Shown here: positions 1 to 11,034 of the stretch, in pieces | How the letters are laid out: each line of letters opens with the position of its first letter | How positions within the stretch are numbered: the first letter of the stretch is position 1 | Assembly (NCBI GenBank): GCA_027886185.1 | Contig: WOAB01000689.1 | Location: forward strand, 4,154,001 to 4,218,000 | Direction: 5' to 3' | Origin: Rheum nobile | Taxonomy: Eukaryota > Streptophyta > Magnoliopsida > Caryophyllales > Polygonaceae | DNA length: 64,000 nucleotides | Translations under genes and position numbers: made by a program | Notes under the pieces: model-generated | The model's input: the letters and a program-made list of their open reading frames with translations, nothing else | Databases searched by the model: none | What the model was told of the DNA's origin: nothing

Positions 1-2
1 AG

Positions 3-2261
3 GCACAAGGTGTGCCAATTCCACCAGAAATTCCTAGGTTCGTGGAACCTAATGTTCATATACACCGTGATGAGACGGCCAGAAATAGGGATAATTATGG
101 TCGAGTACTGAAGACCATTAACTCTATGAGGCCGGACAGTTATGACGGAAAAGGAGAGCCGGTCAGGGTGGCTCATTGGTTTTCCCATATGGAGCAGTTG
201 TTCCGCAATATCAAATGCACCGAGGCTGAGAAGGTGCATATAGCTTCTCTTAAGTTGAAAGGAGATGCTAGCGAATGGTGGGAGAACACTGGACTAGCTG
301 ATCGGGCTGATTTGAACTGGGGGATGTTCAAAACAAAGATGAATGATCGTTTCTTTTCCCAAGCCATGCGGGATGAGAAACACAAGGAATTCCTTTATCC
401 CAAGAATGACGGGTTGAAAGTGACCGAGCTAGCGGCCAAGTTCAATCATTTATTACAATACGCTGGGTCTGTTGTGTCCAGCGAGGAACATAAGATTTGG
501 CATTTCCATGAGTGGATGAGCCCAGACATTAAACCGATGATGTTGCGTCACGGATGCTCTACCTTGGAGCAATACGTGGATGCAGCGTATAAGTTGGAGG
601 TGACTCTGGAAGAGTCAACCAAGAGACGGAATCGCCAGAGGTCGATGCAAAATCAATCTCAGGCAAGTGGATTTAAACGTATTGCGCCACTGTCCAACTT
701 CGACAAGTCTGGAAAAGCGAGGACAGAGATGACTCAAGGAGGGTCAACACAACAATCAGGTCAGGGCAAGAGTCTGATCCAATGTCACAATTGTGGTACA
801 GCTGGGCACAGAAACTTTGTGTGTCCGAAGGAAAAGAAGACGTGTTTTAGTTGTGGGAAGGAAGGGCATATGCAGAGGTTCTGTCGACAGGGAAAACAGA
901 AGGGAACTGAGTCACAACAATGGTCTGTTAACCAGAACAACCGACCTAGGTTCAAACCAACAGAGACTACTAGTCCTTCGATGCAGACGACTGCACAGAA
1001 CAAAGGCAAAGCCCCAACTATTTCAAGAGGTCTGGGTCAACGCCTGTACGAGATACGTGAGGCTGATGGACCGAACGCTCCAGTTGCTCAAGGTACTCTA
1101 TACCTTCATTCTACTTCAGTGTGCATACTGTTTGATTCGGGTGCTACCCATTGTGTTAGTATGTTAGGTTTAGTCTGCAACGAGGTTTGTGAACCTTTCG
1201 TTGTGAATCTTCCTAATGATGACCATTTAGTGGGCACCAAGCGTTTGTCAGAATTTCCGGTTACCATTCAAGGTAAGAAGTTCGAGGTAGATTTAATCTG
1301 TATTGCTATGGCTCCATACGACATTATTCTCGGTATCGATTGGCTGACGCATCATGGGGCGGTGATCGACTTTAGTTCAAGGACTGTAACGGTGTCATCT
1401 AGGGGCCAGTGTGTGTGCAAATTCAAGGGTCGGAATGACGCGGATAACGGCAGGCTTATCAATGCGATGGCTGCGTTTAAGCTACTTCGACAAGGTTGTG
1501 TCAGGTACCTTTGCTACCTAGAGACGCCCATGAAAGATGAACCAACAATTCTTGATATTCCCGTGATTAATGAATTTCCCGATGTTTTTCCGGAAGAGAT
1601 TCCTGGATTACCCCCGAAGCGTGACGTGGAATTTTCTATCGATCTCGAGCCTGGTACCGCGCCGATTTCTAAAGCACCGTACCGGATGGCTCCTACAGAG
1701 ATGAAAGAGTTGAAGAAGCAACTTGAGGATCTTCTCGACAAAGGTTATGTAAGGCCGAGCGCATCACCTTGGGGCACTCCGGTGTTATTTGTCAAGAAGA
1801 AGGATGGATCGTTTCGACTTTGCATCGACTATCGTGAGTTGAATAAAGTCACGATCAAGAACAAATATCCTTTGCCAAGGATTGATGATCTGTTAGATCA
1901 ACTACAAGGAGCAAAAGTCTTTTCCAAGATTGATCTGAGATCTGGTTATCACCAACTCAGGATTCGTGAGGAAGATATTCCGAGGACTGCATTCCGGACG
2001 AGATATGGTCACTACGAGTTCGTAGTCATGCCATTTGGACTTACCAATGCTCCAGCAGTCTTCATGGATCTGATGAACCGATGTTTTCACCAATACTTGG
2101 ATAAGTTCGTGGTGGTCTTCATCGACGACATTTTGATCTACTCCCCGAGCGTGGAAGCTCATGAGGAACATCTTCGGATTATTTTATCAGTCCTTAGACA
2201 AAATCAACTATATGCGAAATTGTCTAAGTGCGACTTTTGGATCAAGGAAGTGGCTTTCTAA
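3..2261 (+). CDS. Element A gag-protease-RT ORF, 5' partial, ends at an internal stop
   Basis: First part of a Ty3/gypsy polyprotein, open at the left edge with no start codon in the window. Counting from nt 12: a retrotransposon gag/capsid region lies at about residues 40-195 (the motif WFSHMEQLF is visible). Two CCHC zinc knuckles follow at about 258-292 (CHNCGTAGH and CFSCGKEGH), then an aspartic protease active site LFDSGAT at about 373. The RT fingers and palm start at about 560 and include SPWGTPV, LCIDYRELN, MPFGLTNAP and the catalytic FIDD at nt 2118-2129. Gag packages RNA, protease cleaves the polyprotein and RT copies the RNA. The frame stops at TAA 2259-2261 in the RT connection, where relatives have an uninterrupted hydrophobic-GHVI segment. 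The downstream ORF continues in the same frame, so this is one nonsense change, not a natural gene boundary. Confidence 0.92.
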   Translation, partial: AQGVPIPPEIPRFVEPNVHIHRDETARNRDNYGRVLKTINSMRPDSYDGKGEPVRVAHWFSHMEQLFRNIKCTEAEKVHIASLKLKGDASEWWENTGLADRADLNWGMFKTKMNDRFFSQAMRDEKHKEFLYPKNDGLKVTELAAKFNHLLQYAGSVVSSEEHKIWHFHEWMSPDIKPMMLRHGCSTLEQYVDAAYKLEVTLEESTKRRNRQRSMQNQSQASGFKRIAPLSNFDKSGKARTEMTQGGSTQQSGQGKSLIQCHNCGTAGHRNFVCPKEKKTCFSCGKEGHMQRFCRQGKQKGTESQQWSVNQNNRPRFKPTETTSPSMQTTAQNKGKAPTISRGLGQRLYEIREADGPNAPVAQGTLYLHSTSVCILFDSGATHCVSMLGLVCNEVCEPFVVNLPNDDHLVGTKRLSEFPVTIQGKKFEVDLICIAMAPYDIILGIDWLTHHGAVIDFSSRTVTVSSRGQCVCKFKGRNDADNGRLINAMAAFKLLRQGCVRYLCYLETPMKDEPTILDIPVINEFPDVFPEEIPGLPPKRDVEFSIDLEPGTAPISKAPYRMAPTEMKELKKQLEDLLDKGYVRPSASPWGTPVLFVKKKDGSFRLCIDYRELNKVTIKNKYPLPRIDDLLDQLQGAKVFSKIDLRSGYHQLRIREEDIPRTAFRTRYGHYEFVVMPFGLTNAPAVFMDLMNRCFHQYLDKFVVVFIDDILIYSPSVEAHEEHLRIILSVLRQNQLYAKLSKCDFWIKEVAF

Positions 2262-2267
2262 GGCCAT

Positions 2268-4466
2268 GTGATCAATGAGAATGGGGTGATAGTTGATCCC
2301 CATAAGATTGAAGCAGTAGCCAATTGGAAGCGGCCTCAGAATGTGAAAGAGGTGCGTAGTTTTCTAGGACTTGCGGGGTACTACAGACGGTTCGTAGAGG
2401 GATTTTCTAAGATTGCTCTACCTATGACCGGTCTGCTCCGCAAGGCCCATAAGACGTTTGTCTGGAATGACAAGTGCGAGGCCAATTTTCAGAAGCTGAA
2501 GCAATGTCTGACCTCAGCACCAGTGTTGACGCTGCTAGAAGGAACTGATGATTATGCGGTCTATAGCGATGCTTCGAAAAATGGGTTGGGATGTGTGTTG
2601 ATGCAAATAGGCAAGGTTATTGCTTACGCATCAAGACAGCTAAAAACCTATGAAGAAAACTATCCAATGCATGATCTGGAGTTAGCAGCAGTAGTGTTTG
2701 CGTTGAAGATTTGGAGGCACTATCTCTATGGTGTGAGGTGCCAAGTCTTCACTGATCATAAGAGTCTCAAGTATATATTTACTCAGAAGGAGCTGAATAT
2801 GAGACAACGTCGCTGGTTGGAGCTACTCAAAGACTACGACATCGAATTGCTATATCATCCGGGCAAGGCTAATGTAGTAGCTGATGCATTAAGCCGGAAG
2901 ACGCCGCACGAGACTGTAGTGGCTTTGCTTGTCGCTCAGACCAAACTGAACCAAGAATTGTGCGAGATTGAAGTCTTGTACGATCAACGTCGTGGATACC
3001 TGAGTATGCTTGAGATTCAAGCTATGCTTCTTGATCAGATCAAGGAGAAGCAGGTCGATGATGTAATTCTAGTGAAGCTATGCAGCGAAGTAATGGACGG
3101 GAAAGCTCCCGGTTTCGTGATTCAGGAAGATGGATCACTCTGGTTTCAGGACCGGATTTGTGTGCCTGACGTTGAGGGTCTTCGCCAATTGGTGATGAAG
3201 GAAGCCCATTCGTTAGCCTATTCTGTACATCCAGGCTCTAGCAAGATGTACAAGGACCTCAGAATGAAGTTCTGGTGGCCCAATATGAAGTGGGATGTGG
3301 CAGAGTTTGTGGCAAAATGCTTGACTTGTCAGAAGGTCAAGATAGAACACCGAAGACCCGATGGAGAATTGCTACCTCTTCCAGTTCCAGAATGGAAGTG
3401 GGAGGACATTACAATGGATTTTGTCACAGGGCTGCCTAAAGTTCGAAGTCAGAAGGATGCTATATGGGTTATCGTTGACAGGCTCACGAAGAGTGCTCAC
3501 TTCGTGGCTATCAAGACAACGTGGGGAACCCAGAAGCTATCAAAAGTATTTTTACACGAGGTTATCCGTTTGCATGGTACTCCAAAGACCATTGTATCGG
3601 ATCGCGATGGTCGATTCATGTCAAGATTCTGGAAGGAATTGCACAAGGCCATGGGAATCGAGTTAAGATTCAGTACTACGTTTCATCCTCAAACGGATGG
3701 ACAGTCTGAAAGGACCATTCAGACCTTGGAAGATTTGCTAAGAGCTTGTGCACTCGATCGTCCGACTAGTTGGGAGGACAACCTGAGTCTGATTGAGTTC
3801 ACATACAATAATAGCTGGCATGCTACTATCAAGATGGCTCCATTCGAGGCTTTGTACGGTCGAAAGTACAGATCTCCGATTTATTGGGATGAGAATGCCG
3901 ACAAGATTCTGCTGGGACCAGAGCTAGTCGAAAGGACCGCCTCAGACATTGCCTTGATAAGACAAAGGATGTTGATAGCTCAGAGTCGACAAAAGTCTTA
4001 CGCTGAACCGAAGCGTAGGAATGTTGAATTCAAGGTGGGTGACAAAGTATTTATCAAGGTGTCACCATCCAAAGGTGTGTTCAGATTTGGTAAGCGTGGG
4101 AAGCTTAACCCTCGCTACGTGGGACCATTCGAGATCCTTGATAGGGTGGGATCTCTATCGTACCGTTTGGCATTGCCGCCATCGACACATCCAGTGCACA
4201 ACGTGTTCCACGTATCCTTGTTAAGGAAGTATGTGCCGGATGAATCTCATGTGCTGAGTTATGAAGACATCGAGATCCAGGCAAATGGAACCTACGAGGA
4301 GATACCTGTGCGTATTCTCGAGCGTCGTGATAAGCAGCTACGCAGCAAGGTGGTACCGTTGGTACGAATTTTGTGGTCCAAGTCAGGAACCGAAGAGGTT
4401 ACTTGGGAGACTTGGGAAACTGAAGAGGATGTGCTTAGATGCTTTCCCGAGTTGTTTTTGGCCTAG
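2268..4466 (+). CDS. Element A RT end-RNase H-integrase-chromodomain ORF
   Basis: Continuation of the element A polyprotein in the same frame after the stop at 2259-2261. It holds the end of RT (GYYRRFVEGFS), RNase H (YSDASKNGLGCVL, TDHKSLKYIF, VVADALSRK), an integrase HHCC zinc finger (HPGSSKMYKDL through CLTCQKVK) and the DDE core. The catalytic residues sit in ITMDF, IVSDRDGRF and QTDGQSERT. After the GPF/Y-type module (YVGPFEILDRVG) comes a tail with VPLVRILW and EVTWETEED-like spacing, which matches the group II chromodomain of Tekay-type chromoviruses and would steer integration to heterochromatin. The stop at 4464-4466 lies just before the polypurine tract. All catalytic residues that I can see are intact; only the upstream nonsense codon breaks the polyprotein. 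Confidence 0.92.
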   Translation: MINENGVIVDPHKIEAVANWKRPQNVKEVRSFLGLAGYYRRFVEGFSKIALPMTGLLRKAHKTFVWNDKCEANFQKLKQCLTSAPVLTLLEGTDDYAVYSDASKNGLGCVLMQIGKVIAYASRQLKTYEENYPMHDLELAAVVFALKIWRHYLYGVRCQVFTDHKSLKYIFTQKELNMRQRRWLELLKDYDIELLYHPGKANVVADALSRKTPHETVVALLVAQTKLNQELCEIEVLYDQRRGYLSMLEIQAMLLDQIKEKQVDDVILVKLCSEVMDGKAPGFVIQEDGSLWFQDRICVPDVEGLRQLVMKEAHSLAYSVHPGSSKMYKDLRMKFWWPNMKWDVAEFVAKCLTCQKVKIEHRRPDGELLPLPVPEWKWEDITMDFVTGLPKVRSQKDAIWVIVDRLTKSAHFVAIKTTWGTQKLSKVFLHEVIRLHGTPKTIVSDRDGRFMSRFWKELHKAMGIELRFSTTFHPQTDGQSERTIQTLEDLLRACALDRPTSWEDNLSLIEFTYNNSWHATIKMAPFEALYGRKYRSPIYWDENADKILLGPELVERTASDIALIRQRMLIAQSRQKSYAEPKRRNVEFKVGDKVFIKVSPSKGVFRFGKRGKLNPRYVGPFEILDRVGSLSYRLALPPSTHPVHNVFHVSLLRKYVPDESHVLSYEDIEIQANGTYEEIPVRILERRDKQLRSKVVPLVRILWSKSGTEEVTWETWETEEDVLRCFPELFLA

Positions 4467-4496
4467 AATAGCCAAGTTTCGGGGTCAAAACTTCTT

Positions 4497-4511
4497 TTAA
4501 GGGGGAGGTAA
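4497..4511 (+). other. Element A polypurine tract
   Basis: A purine run (AAGGGGGAGGTAA-like) lies directly upstream of the TGTAATATCCC start of the 3' LTR, 30 bp after the polyprotein stop. This is the expected place for the plus-strand DNA primer of an LTR retrotransposon. Confidence 0.8.
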
Positions 4512-6661
4512 TGTAATATCCCTCATTTTATAAGGATATTTTGGAATTTTTCCAACTCTTGTATTACAAGTCGGATTAATTTTAGAGAGGTTCGGACATT
4601 CTGTAAATTGTTTGATCTCTGTAATATTTTTCTGAGTAATATAAAATACAGTTGCCGTATGTTCAAGGTTAAATAGTCGTTCGTGTACGAATATATTTAA
4701 CCTGGGGTTAAGATATTTAACCCAAGAATTAAAACGGACAAGAGGGTGAAAAATGGCCTTGACCGCACCCGCGGCGTAAGCCAAACAGATGAGTCGATAA
4801 CTGGGCGCCACCGCACCCTGCCGCACCCCGTGTTGGGATATTTTTCTTCTGCAACGTTATCCTCTTCCCCTACAAGTGGCGCCGGTTGTCAGGCCTAGCC
4901 TCGCCTAGCTCACTTGCTAGTCTCCTGCTTGTTCCCTGCTGGGGGAGCTCTTGGTTGGCTATAAAAGGGGTCGATATCAGAAGGGGAAGGAGCGTCATCT
5001 TTCTCCTTTGTTTTTCTCCTCTGAAATCTCCATTGAAGCACCAAGCTCTTGAGCTTTGTTGGGAAGGTGTTCGAATCCCTTTGAGTGTTGGAAAGAGGTA
5101 CTCCTAAGTGGTATTCAAGCCTAAGGTGTTGAGAAAACAAACCTAGAACGAATCAAAGTCGAAACGAAGTGATTGGGTGAGTTTTCTCCATTAAAACGCT
5201 GTCGTGAGCTCGCCACTGTAACCCCACCGCACCCGCGGCAAGCCTCCCACCGCACCCGCAATGAGCCTTGTCCGAGTGTGTGTTCTTGGGTGTTTGGCTT
5301 TGGGCGAGGCTTGATTCCTTTGATTCTTTTCCTATTCTTTTAGATTCAATTATGTAGATATTGAATCTAACTTAGGGTCTCGTTATGGGTCGTTCCATAG
5401 GGATTTATTATCCAGGATCTGTCCCAGTTTCAGACTCAGGAACCCAACGTTTCTAAGCTTTGTTCGAGCTCGTCTAATCTAAGGCAAGTGGCGGTTCACT
5501 CTTGCTCATCATTCCATTCTTCCATTAATTATCAATTGTTTAGTTGTTAATTAATTTGGGATGATTTAATGATTTATTGTTCGTTGGGAACGACTTTGTT
5601 AATAATTGATTAAAGGATGATATTATACTAGGTTGTATATCTGCTAGAACGACGCTAGTATAAATATATGTTTATGATATTGGCCATGTTGGCTTTGATG
5701 TGGACTATTACTGTGTTGAACTATTAGTTAGCACGAGTATTCGTAGGAACGCTTGGACTTTACGAGGTCCATTCGTTTCTTTATAACTTGGCAAATAACA
5801 GGGCGATCCAGACCCTATGCCAAACTTTCTGGTCATGACCAACCGTGATGTGGATATAGAGGCTTGGACTCTGCGATGTGGATATAAAAGCTTATAACGT
5901 GATGTGAGTTTTGGAATTAAATAAGATAAGTGCCGTTAGTCGCACATAATTAATATACCTTCGACGAGTAGTACAGCTAGGAAAGCTCGTCTTAACTTTT
6001 TAATCGCTCGTATGCGATACTGTGATTCTGTGATTATTAATGTTCCCCAACATTTGTCATATTTCCGATAAGACTCAATTCATTGGAGTCTTCTTTTGGG
6101 ATTGATTGCTGTGAGATTCGGTCTCTAGAATCTTCTCTTAATCATGCCTTTTCATATATTCTAGTAGAGTATGGTGGTTGACTATCGTACTCGACTATTA
6201 ATCGAGGGACGACGAGTCTAACTTAATACGTCTACTTCGAACCACTATGCTTTGTACCCTTGCATAGTCTTTCATTAGACTAACCAACCGTAATTGTTCT
6301 CTGCATGATTGGCTAGTGTCATCCGTTCGATTCGGCACATCAGATAAATTGCGGATCCGAAAAGGCTAGAACGACTATACAGACGAACTATGTTTTGTTG
6401 TTGTTGTTATTGTAAGACTTCCGCTGTGTTAATGATGTTTTGTATTTAAGACTTCCGCTGTAATAATTCTGATAATGTATTTTGATGTATTTGGAATTAT
6501 GCTGTAATTCCGAGACTTGGTTTTAATGGAAGTTATGATATGTTGCATCATAACTGTGGTTTAATGATTTATATCAACTGGAAAAGCCTTGGGTGACATC
6601 GGACAGTACGTCTGAGGTAACTGGCGATAATACTTTCAAGAGGTTATTTGGGGGTGTTACA
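4512..6661 (+). repeat. Element A 3' LTR
   Basis: Starts TGTAATATCCC directly after the polypurine tract and ends GGGGGTGTTACA, giving imperfect terminal inverted repeats of the Tekay type. About 2.15 kb, without a coding region I can support. A TATA-like box TATAAAAG is at 4960-4967. Three copies of the GC-rich motif CCGCACCCGC lie at about 4761-4775, 4808-4830 and 5225-5262. The right boundary is confirmed because the next base resumes an ORF homologous to those of B1 and B2. Confidence 0.85.
4960..4967 (+). promoter_or_regulatory. Putative TATA box of the element A LTR
   Basis: TATAAAAG in a GC-balanced stretch of the LTR, about 450 bp from the LTR start. It is the best core-promoter candidate in this LTR; the transcription start would be about 30 bp downstream. 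Motif match only. Confidence 0.55.
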
Positions 6662-7513
6662 CACTTGACTCAAGAAATTAGCAGAATAGAGACCACGATG
6701 TCGGCAAAACAACTATTTCACCCAGTAGTGCACCAGAGAGAGGATGTATTTTCAATGACCCTCCAGAGTAGTGAGCAGCAACATGTCGCTCCCTTAGCTG
6801 AAAGGGAAGAGCAAATCAGCGAGACATATGTAGAATACAGCGGGATGTCTGCAGAAGAAAACTACAACCTCGGTCCACCCACTGAGGAGATGGGCATTCT
6901 AGATGATATTTTGAACCAAGTTGTGCTCTCTGAGGACGATTATTTTTGGGAACTGGAAGAATGTTGTGACCGCGGTATAGAGGGTCGTGACCGCGGAAAA
7001 GACCCTAGTGCCCAAGACCCTTCCGCAGCTGCATATGACACATATGTGTGCCCCAATTTTTCTCCGCTCAGTTCATTGAAACTTCCTACACCCTGTCCCG
7101 AGGCTCTGAAGGACACCAGAAATGTGGAGAACGACAAGGATCCATTTGAAACCTTCAGAACCTGCGAGGCAAACACTCCTTTGTTCAAACTGGCAAACAG
7201 TACCCCTCACTGCACAAAAGTTTTAAGGGCGCTGTGCAAGATCAAAAAGAAACCAAAAGGGAAACACAAGAAGGAAACCGTGATTCCAAAGACAAATTTC
7301 TATAAGCTGGATACGGGGCAGAATAAGCATACAGCCCCTGGGATGTTGGGTAGACCATTTCTGAAGATGACAAGTGCATTTATGAATATGAACAGCGGTC
7401 TAACCATCAGCAAGTTCACAAGCATGGGGGAAAGACTCAACATGGAGCACACAAAGAGGCATCCCCCTGATATAGACCCCAAGAGTTCAATTGCTTTGAG
7501 CAACCCAAGTTAA
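6662..7513 (+). pseudogene. B0 reduced Athila gag-protease ORF, 3' part
   Basis: Open frame of 283 codons after the element A junction. It is homologous along its length to the B1 and B2 ORFs. It matches the C-terminal part of Athila Gag and the gag-pro linker seen in D: VVHQREDVFSMTLQSSEQ corresponds to the D segment VVNPRENVSAVTLRSGKQ, and ENDKDPFETFRTCEANTP to its NDKEIFETFSKCEVNIP. It ends with LGRPFLKM, the tail of retroviral-type protease. The protease active-site segment (DLGAS in D) is absent, as are capsid, RT, RNase H and integrase, so it cannot act as an enzyme. The N-terminal part is left of element A. Two GACCGCGG motifs lie in-frame at 6967-6996. Calling it a degenerate Gag-like protein is inference. 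Confidence 0.75.
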
Positions 7514-7532
7514 GTGGGAGAATACCAAGTCA

Positions 7533-7576
7533 AGCCATGACAATAACTAAGGCGCTATCCGGGAGGCAACCCGAGG
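7533..7576 (+). ncRNA. B0 post-stop double stem-loop (HP1-HP2)
   Basis: Twenty bases after the ORF stop comes GTCA-AGCCA-TGAC, then CCGGG-AGGCAA-CCCGA. The same pair follows the terminal ORF or pol stop of B1, B2, C and D. In HP1 the closing pair is A-T here and G-C in B2, C and D, a compensatory change, while the loop AGCCA is fixed. HP2 here has one C/A mismatch. Structural call by eye; probably a cis-acting RNA element. Confidence 0.6.
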
Positions 7577-7932
7577 TATGTTTTTCTTTCTTTGCTTTTC
7601 TTTCTTTGTTTTTGCTTTTGTTTTGGTGTGTTTTGTTTTTGTTTTTCTTTGTTTCTGACTAACCTGCAGGGAGGAGACCTATGTGAATTGAAGAAGGTGT
7701 TTCCCACACCATTGTAAGTCTCTCTTTCCCTGCACTAATAAACTCCCCGAAAAAACCTTAAACGGGGAGCAAAAAAAATCCAAAAAAGAAGAAGAATCGG
7801 AATGGAAAAAAAAAAGTTGTACCGAAGGCCAGCTGTCCAGAGTTCCCCATGGAGAGACGGTGCGCATCATGTTGTCAAAGGAGGAGACATTAGCCCTACA
7901 CATTATTTGGCAACGATGATGGCCCTATAATT
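7577..7932 (+). other. B0 3' non-coding region, left part
   Basis: No gene. It holds a T-rich tract, a hairpin with stem CTCCCCG (7743-7749) and CGGGGAG (7763-7769) around an A-rich loop that is also found in B1, B2 and C, a purine-rich tract, and a segment homologous to B1 17129-17228. It is cut at 7932 by the X complex. Confidence 0.7.
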
Positions 7933-10900
7933 TGTAACACCCCGGGCCAGAGGTGCTACAGTGCCATAGTCCCGAAGGACTATAAGGCGGTTTCTAAAAG
8001 AAAAGAAATCCAAAACTCATCCAAAAACACAAAAGTTACAACATTAAATTTCCCTGCTCAAGTTTGAATCAATACTTAAACCTGTCATTCAGTTTAAATA
8101 CATCAATTTAAATCCAAAACACGGAAGCGAATACAACCTTTTCAAATCCGATGCAAAACTAAATCTTTAACTGTGAAGACACACCTGTGATCCAGAACCC
8201 GCTTGTTGCTGCAAACCTGCAAAGCCAAATTGACTGGGGGACCCGATACCCCAGCCAACCGCGGCACGTAAACCAAAGTTGGTCAGTCTTTTGAAAGACT
8301 GACAAGACTCCCCAAGCCAAAACAGTTATAAAACACAGCTTTAACATATCAACAACTCATACCAAGCAACAACATGCCACACAATATATACATATATATA
8401 TAATATCATAATTACACTTAATCATATCAACCAACCAAAATCAACCACATCTCAAAACATAAACACACTCTGCCACATAACCGATCTGAATAACCATTAT
8501 TATCCAACTCTTCACTATGCTAACCTCATTTCAGCCAATCTCAACCTTACACGAGTAAAAATGAATAAAACAATCCCATCAAACTTTCTCTCTATTACTA
8601 ATACCTCAAACATCAACCCTATGAAACATATATACATATATCTTACTACTGACTTATAACCGAGACTAATCAATTATACTGAACTCCCTACTGCACTAAC
8701 ACATTCAATTAACATTCACATAAACAAACACATACGCATCAACGAGACGATCATCACATGATACCAACATAACAAAACAACGATCCAGGCCAGCCACCCT
8801 TCTGGTGCCGCCTGATCGATAACATGGGTCGTAACCCATACACCTCAACCTAACTCATATTGGCCCACACCCTCAAGATGGGAAACCAACCTTCACAAAC
8901 ATCCACATAACCAACCTTCTCAAACAATTCACACCAAGATCCAACAACCACTACCAATGGACAACAATGACCCGCAACCACAACTAACAATAATCAACAC
9001 AACCAACCTTCATAATCCACGAGTTACCATAAACAACCATACCAACAGAAATCCACCTCATAAAGAACTAATATTGAACAATAAGTCACTAGCCAATAAT
9101 CAATATCCAACATAAAACCAATAACCAAAACACACAATCAATATTCGCCAACACAACCACTTAATCAAACGCACAGTGAATATCATCACAAAATCACTTA
9201 CTCAGGTACACAACCAACATTCAACACAAAATCACTTAATCAGTTCACAACCAACATTCAACACATAATAGATATCACAACAATCAACCAATTGTAATCA
9301 AACAATAATATAACTCAACACTGAAACACAAACGACTCCAACACATCTCCAATCCAATCTCCAATTCAACCTCCAATCCATTCTAACCCTTGGCCCTTAA
9401 TGACGTAGGCGTATACCTTGTATACCCAGCGCGGTTTGGTGAGTATATCATCACCTGGCCCTTCGACCTCCAATTCCATTTCAACCCTTGGCCCTTAACG
9501 ACGTAGGCGTAAACCATATGCGGTTTGGTGGAATCCATTCCTACCTTCGGCCCTTAACGACATAGGCGTATACCTTGTATACCCTATGCGGTTTGGTGAA
9601 ATCCCTTTCAAATCCTTGGCCCTTAACGACGTAGACGTATACCTTGTATACCCTACGCGGTTGGGTGAAATCCATTCCAACCCTAGGCCCATCGACCTCT
9701 AATCGACAACAATCCAACCACCACACCGACAATCAATCAATTATTACACACGACCTCTATTAACACATTTTCACACATATATATATATTCAACCAAGAAA
9801 CTTTAAAATCAATAATCCAATCAATCCACGACAATCAATCCACAACAATCAATCTATAACAATCAATCCGCCACAATCAAACAACAACAATCAATCCACA
9901 TCAGTCAATCCCAGCATACACACATTCACACACAAACGCACAATCCCAGCATACAATTGCCAGCACGCACACAATTTAACACACAACCGCCAACACACAC
10001 AGGTGTCGACATACACAACCCAACACACACACACAAGTGTCAACAAACACTATCAACAACAATCAATCATATTTAGTCATATTTGACTACCACGTCAACA
10101 TTTATTCAACACGATACGAGACAAAATACTAACACACGCACACACACCCATTTTCAACCAAGTATCTATATAGTCAATTCATCCAATTTAAATCTCTCAA
10201 GCAATGATAAAATTAATTATGAAACACTAGGCATAAATCAATTTATAAAAATTTAATAAAGTTAGCAAGAATCCTCTTGCCTCAAGTCGAACCACAACGA
10301 CCCCAGAGATCTCCAATCAACCCGAATGAACCTGCAAAATCAATCCGAGCAAAACCCTGGCGTTAATTAACTCATACCAATCCCCAACCAACAAACCCCC
10401 AATTTCCAAACTCTAATTATACCTTAATTAATCTCAGCAACCACACCAAAATTAACCCAAACTCCCTGAAATCAAATCAAATTTGCCCAAAACCTAATTC
10501 AATCCAATCAAACCAAATCTGCCCAAATTAACAACAATTACCAACCAATTAAACCCCAAAAATCAGATCGAAGAACCCCCACCATTACCTCGTCGACAAC
10601 CAAACGGTAGTTACCGGGGAGGCTCCTCGTCGTCGGCGACCTCAGCCACCACACGAACCGCAGCAACACCGGACAGCAGCTGCACTCAGCACAGCAAAGG
10701 CAGCAGCAAGCACGGACGACAGCAACCAAGCAACGAACACGGCTCCACAACAGCAAGCATGGACAGCACGAGCATGGGAGGAGGAAGAGCAGCAGCGCGG
10801 TCCAGTCGGCTCGCCGGAGGGAGAACAACCCGGTTGGGCATAGGAGAATCACACGGGAGAAGGGAGCTTGGCTGAGCTGGAGAACTCACACGGGAGAGAG

Positions 10901-11034
10901 AGAGAGCCACCAGTGAGAGAGGCAACCGACCACATTTAGGGATTTAATCCCCAAAATTTCCCATTTCCTTTTAATTAAGTAAACCCTTAATTAATTTACC
11001 CTTTTGCCATTATCATCTTCTTTGGGGTATTTCA
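7933..11034 (-). repeat. X LTR a (uninterrupted)
   Basis: 3.1-kb LTR, TG...CA, the only copy of the three without a nested element. It contains an internal tandem repeat (9391-9690), AC-rich imperfect repeats on the + strand (about 9820-10060) and a GC-rich segment at 10590-10930. In element orientation it is the downstream (3') LTR. No gene is supported; the short frames on both strands are low-complexity or repeat-encoded. Confidence 0.88.
9391..9690. repeat. Imperfect tandem repeat in X LTR a
   Basis: Four copies of a unit that starts GGCCCTTAA, continues ACGACGTAGGCGTA and ACCTTGTATACCC, and ends GCGGTTTGGTG, at 9392, 9490, 9549 and 9619 (spacing 59-98 bp). The same array is in LTR b (about 19985-20280) and LTR c (about 41560-41850). 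On the minus strand it reads as a repeated peptide, which I regard as a by-product. Confidence 0.75.

Larger units (their letters stand above)
1..6661 (+). mobile_element. Element A: Tekay-like Ty3/gypsy chromovirus, 3' part
   Basis: LTR retrotransposon cut by the left window edge. Visible in order are gag, protease, RT, RNase H, integrase, a chromodomain-like C-terminus, a polypurine tract and a 3' LTR of about 2.15 kb. The domain order (integrase after RNase H) makes it Ty3/gypsy; the C-terminal tail places it with the chromoviruses, most like Tekay/Del. At 6662 the sequence passes straight into an ORF homologous to those of B1 and B2, so A is inserted inside B0. The 5' LTR, primer site and left TSD are outside the window, so the TSD cannot be checked. 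Confidence 0.9.

Noticed and set aside
9495..9732. Short ORFs with repeated peptide (SPNRVGYTRYTPTSLRA-like) in X LTRs
   Set aside because: The peptide repeat is a direct product of the tandem DNA repeat; it occurs in overlapping frames and inside LTRs.
10538..10925. Minus-strand Leu/Cys/Pro-rich ORFs in X LTRs
   Set aside because: Two overlapping frames of the same GC-rich LTR stretch; composition artefact, no conserved domain.
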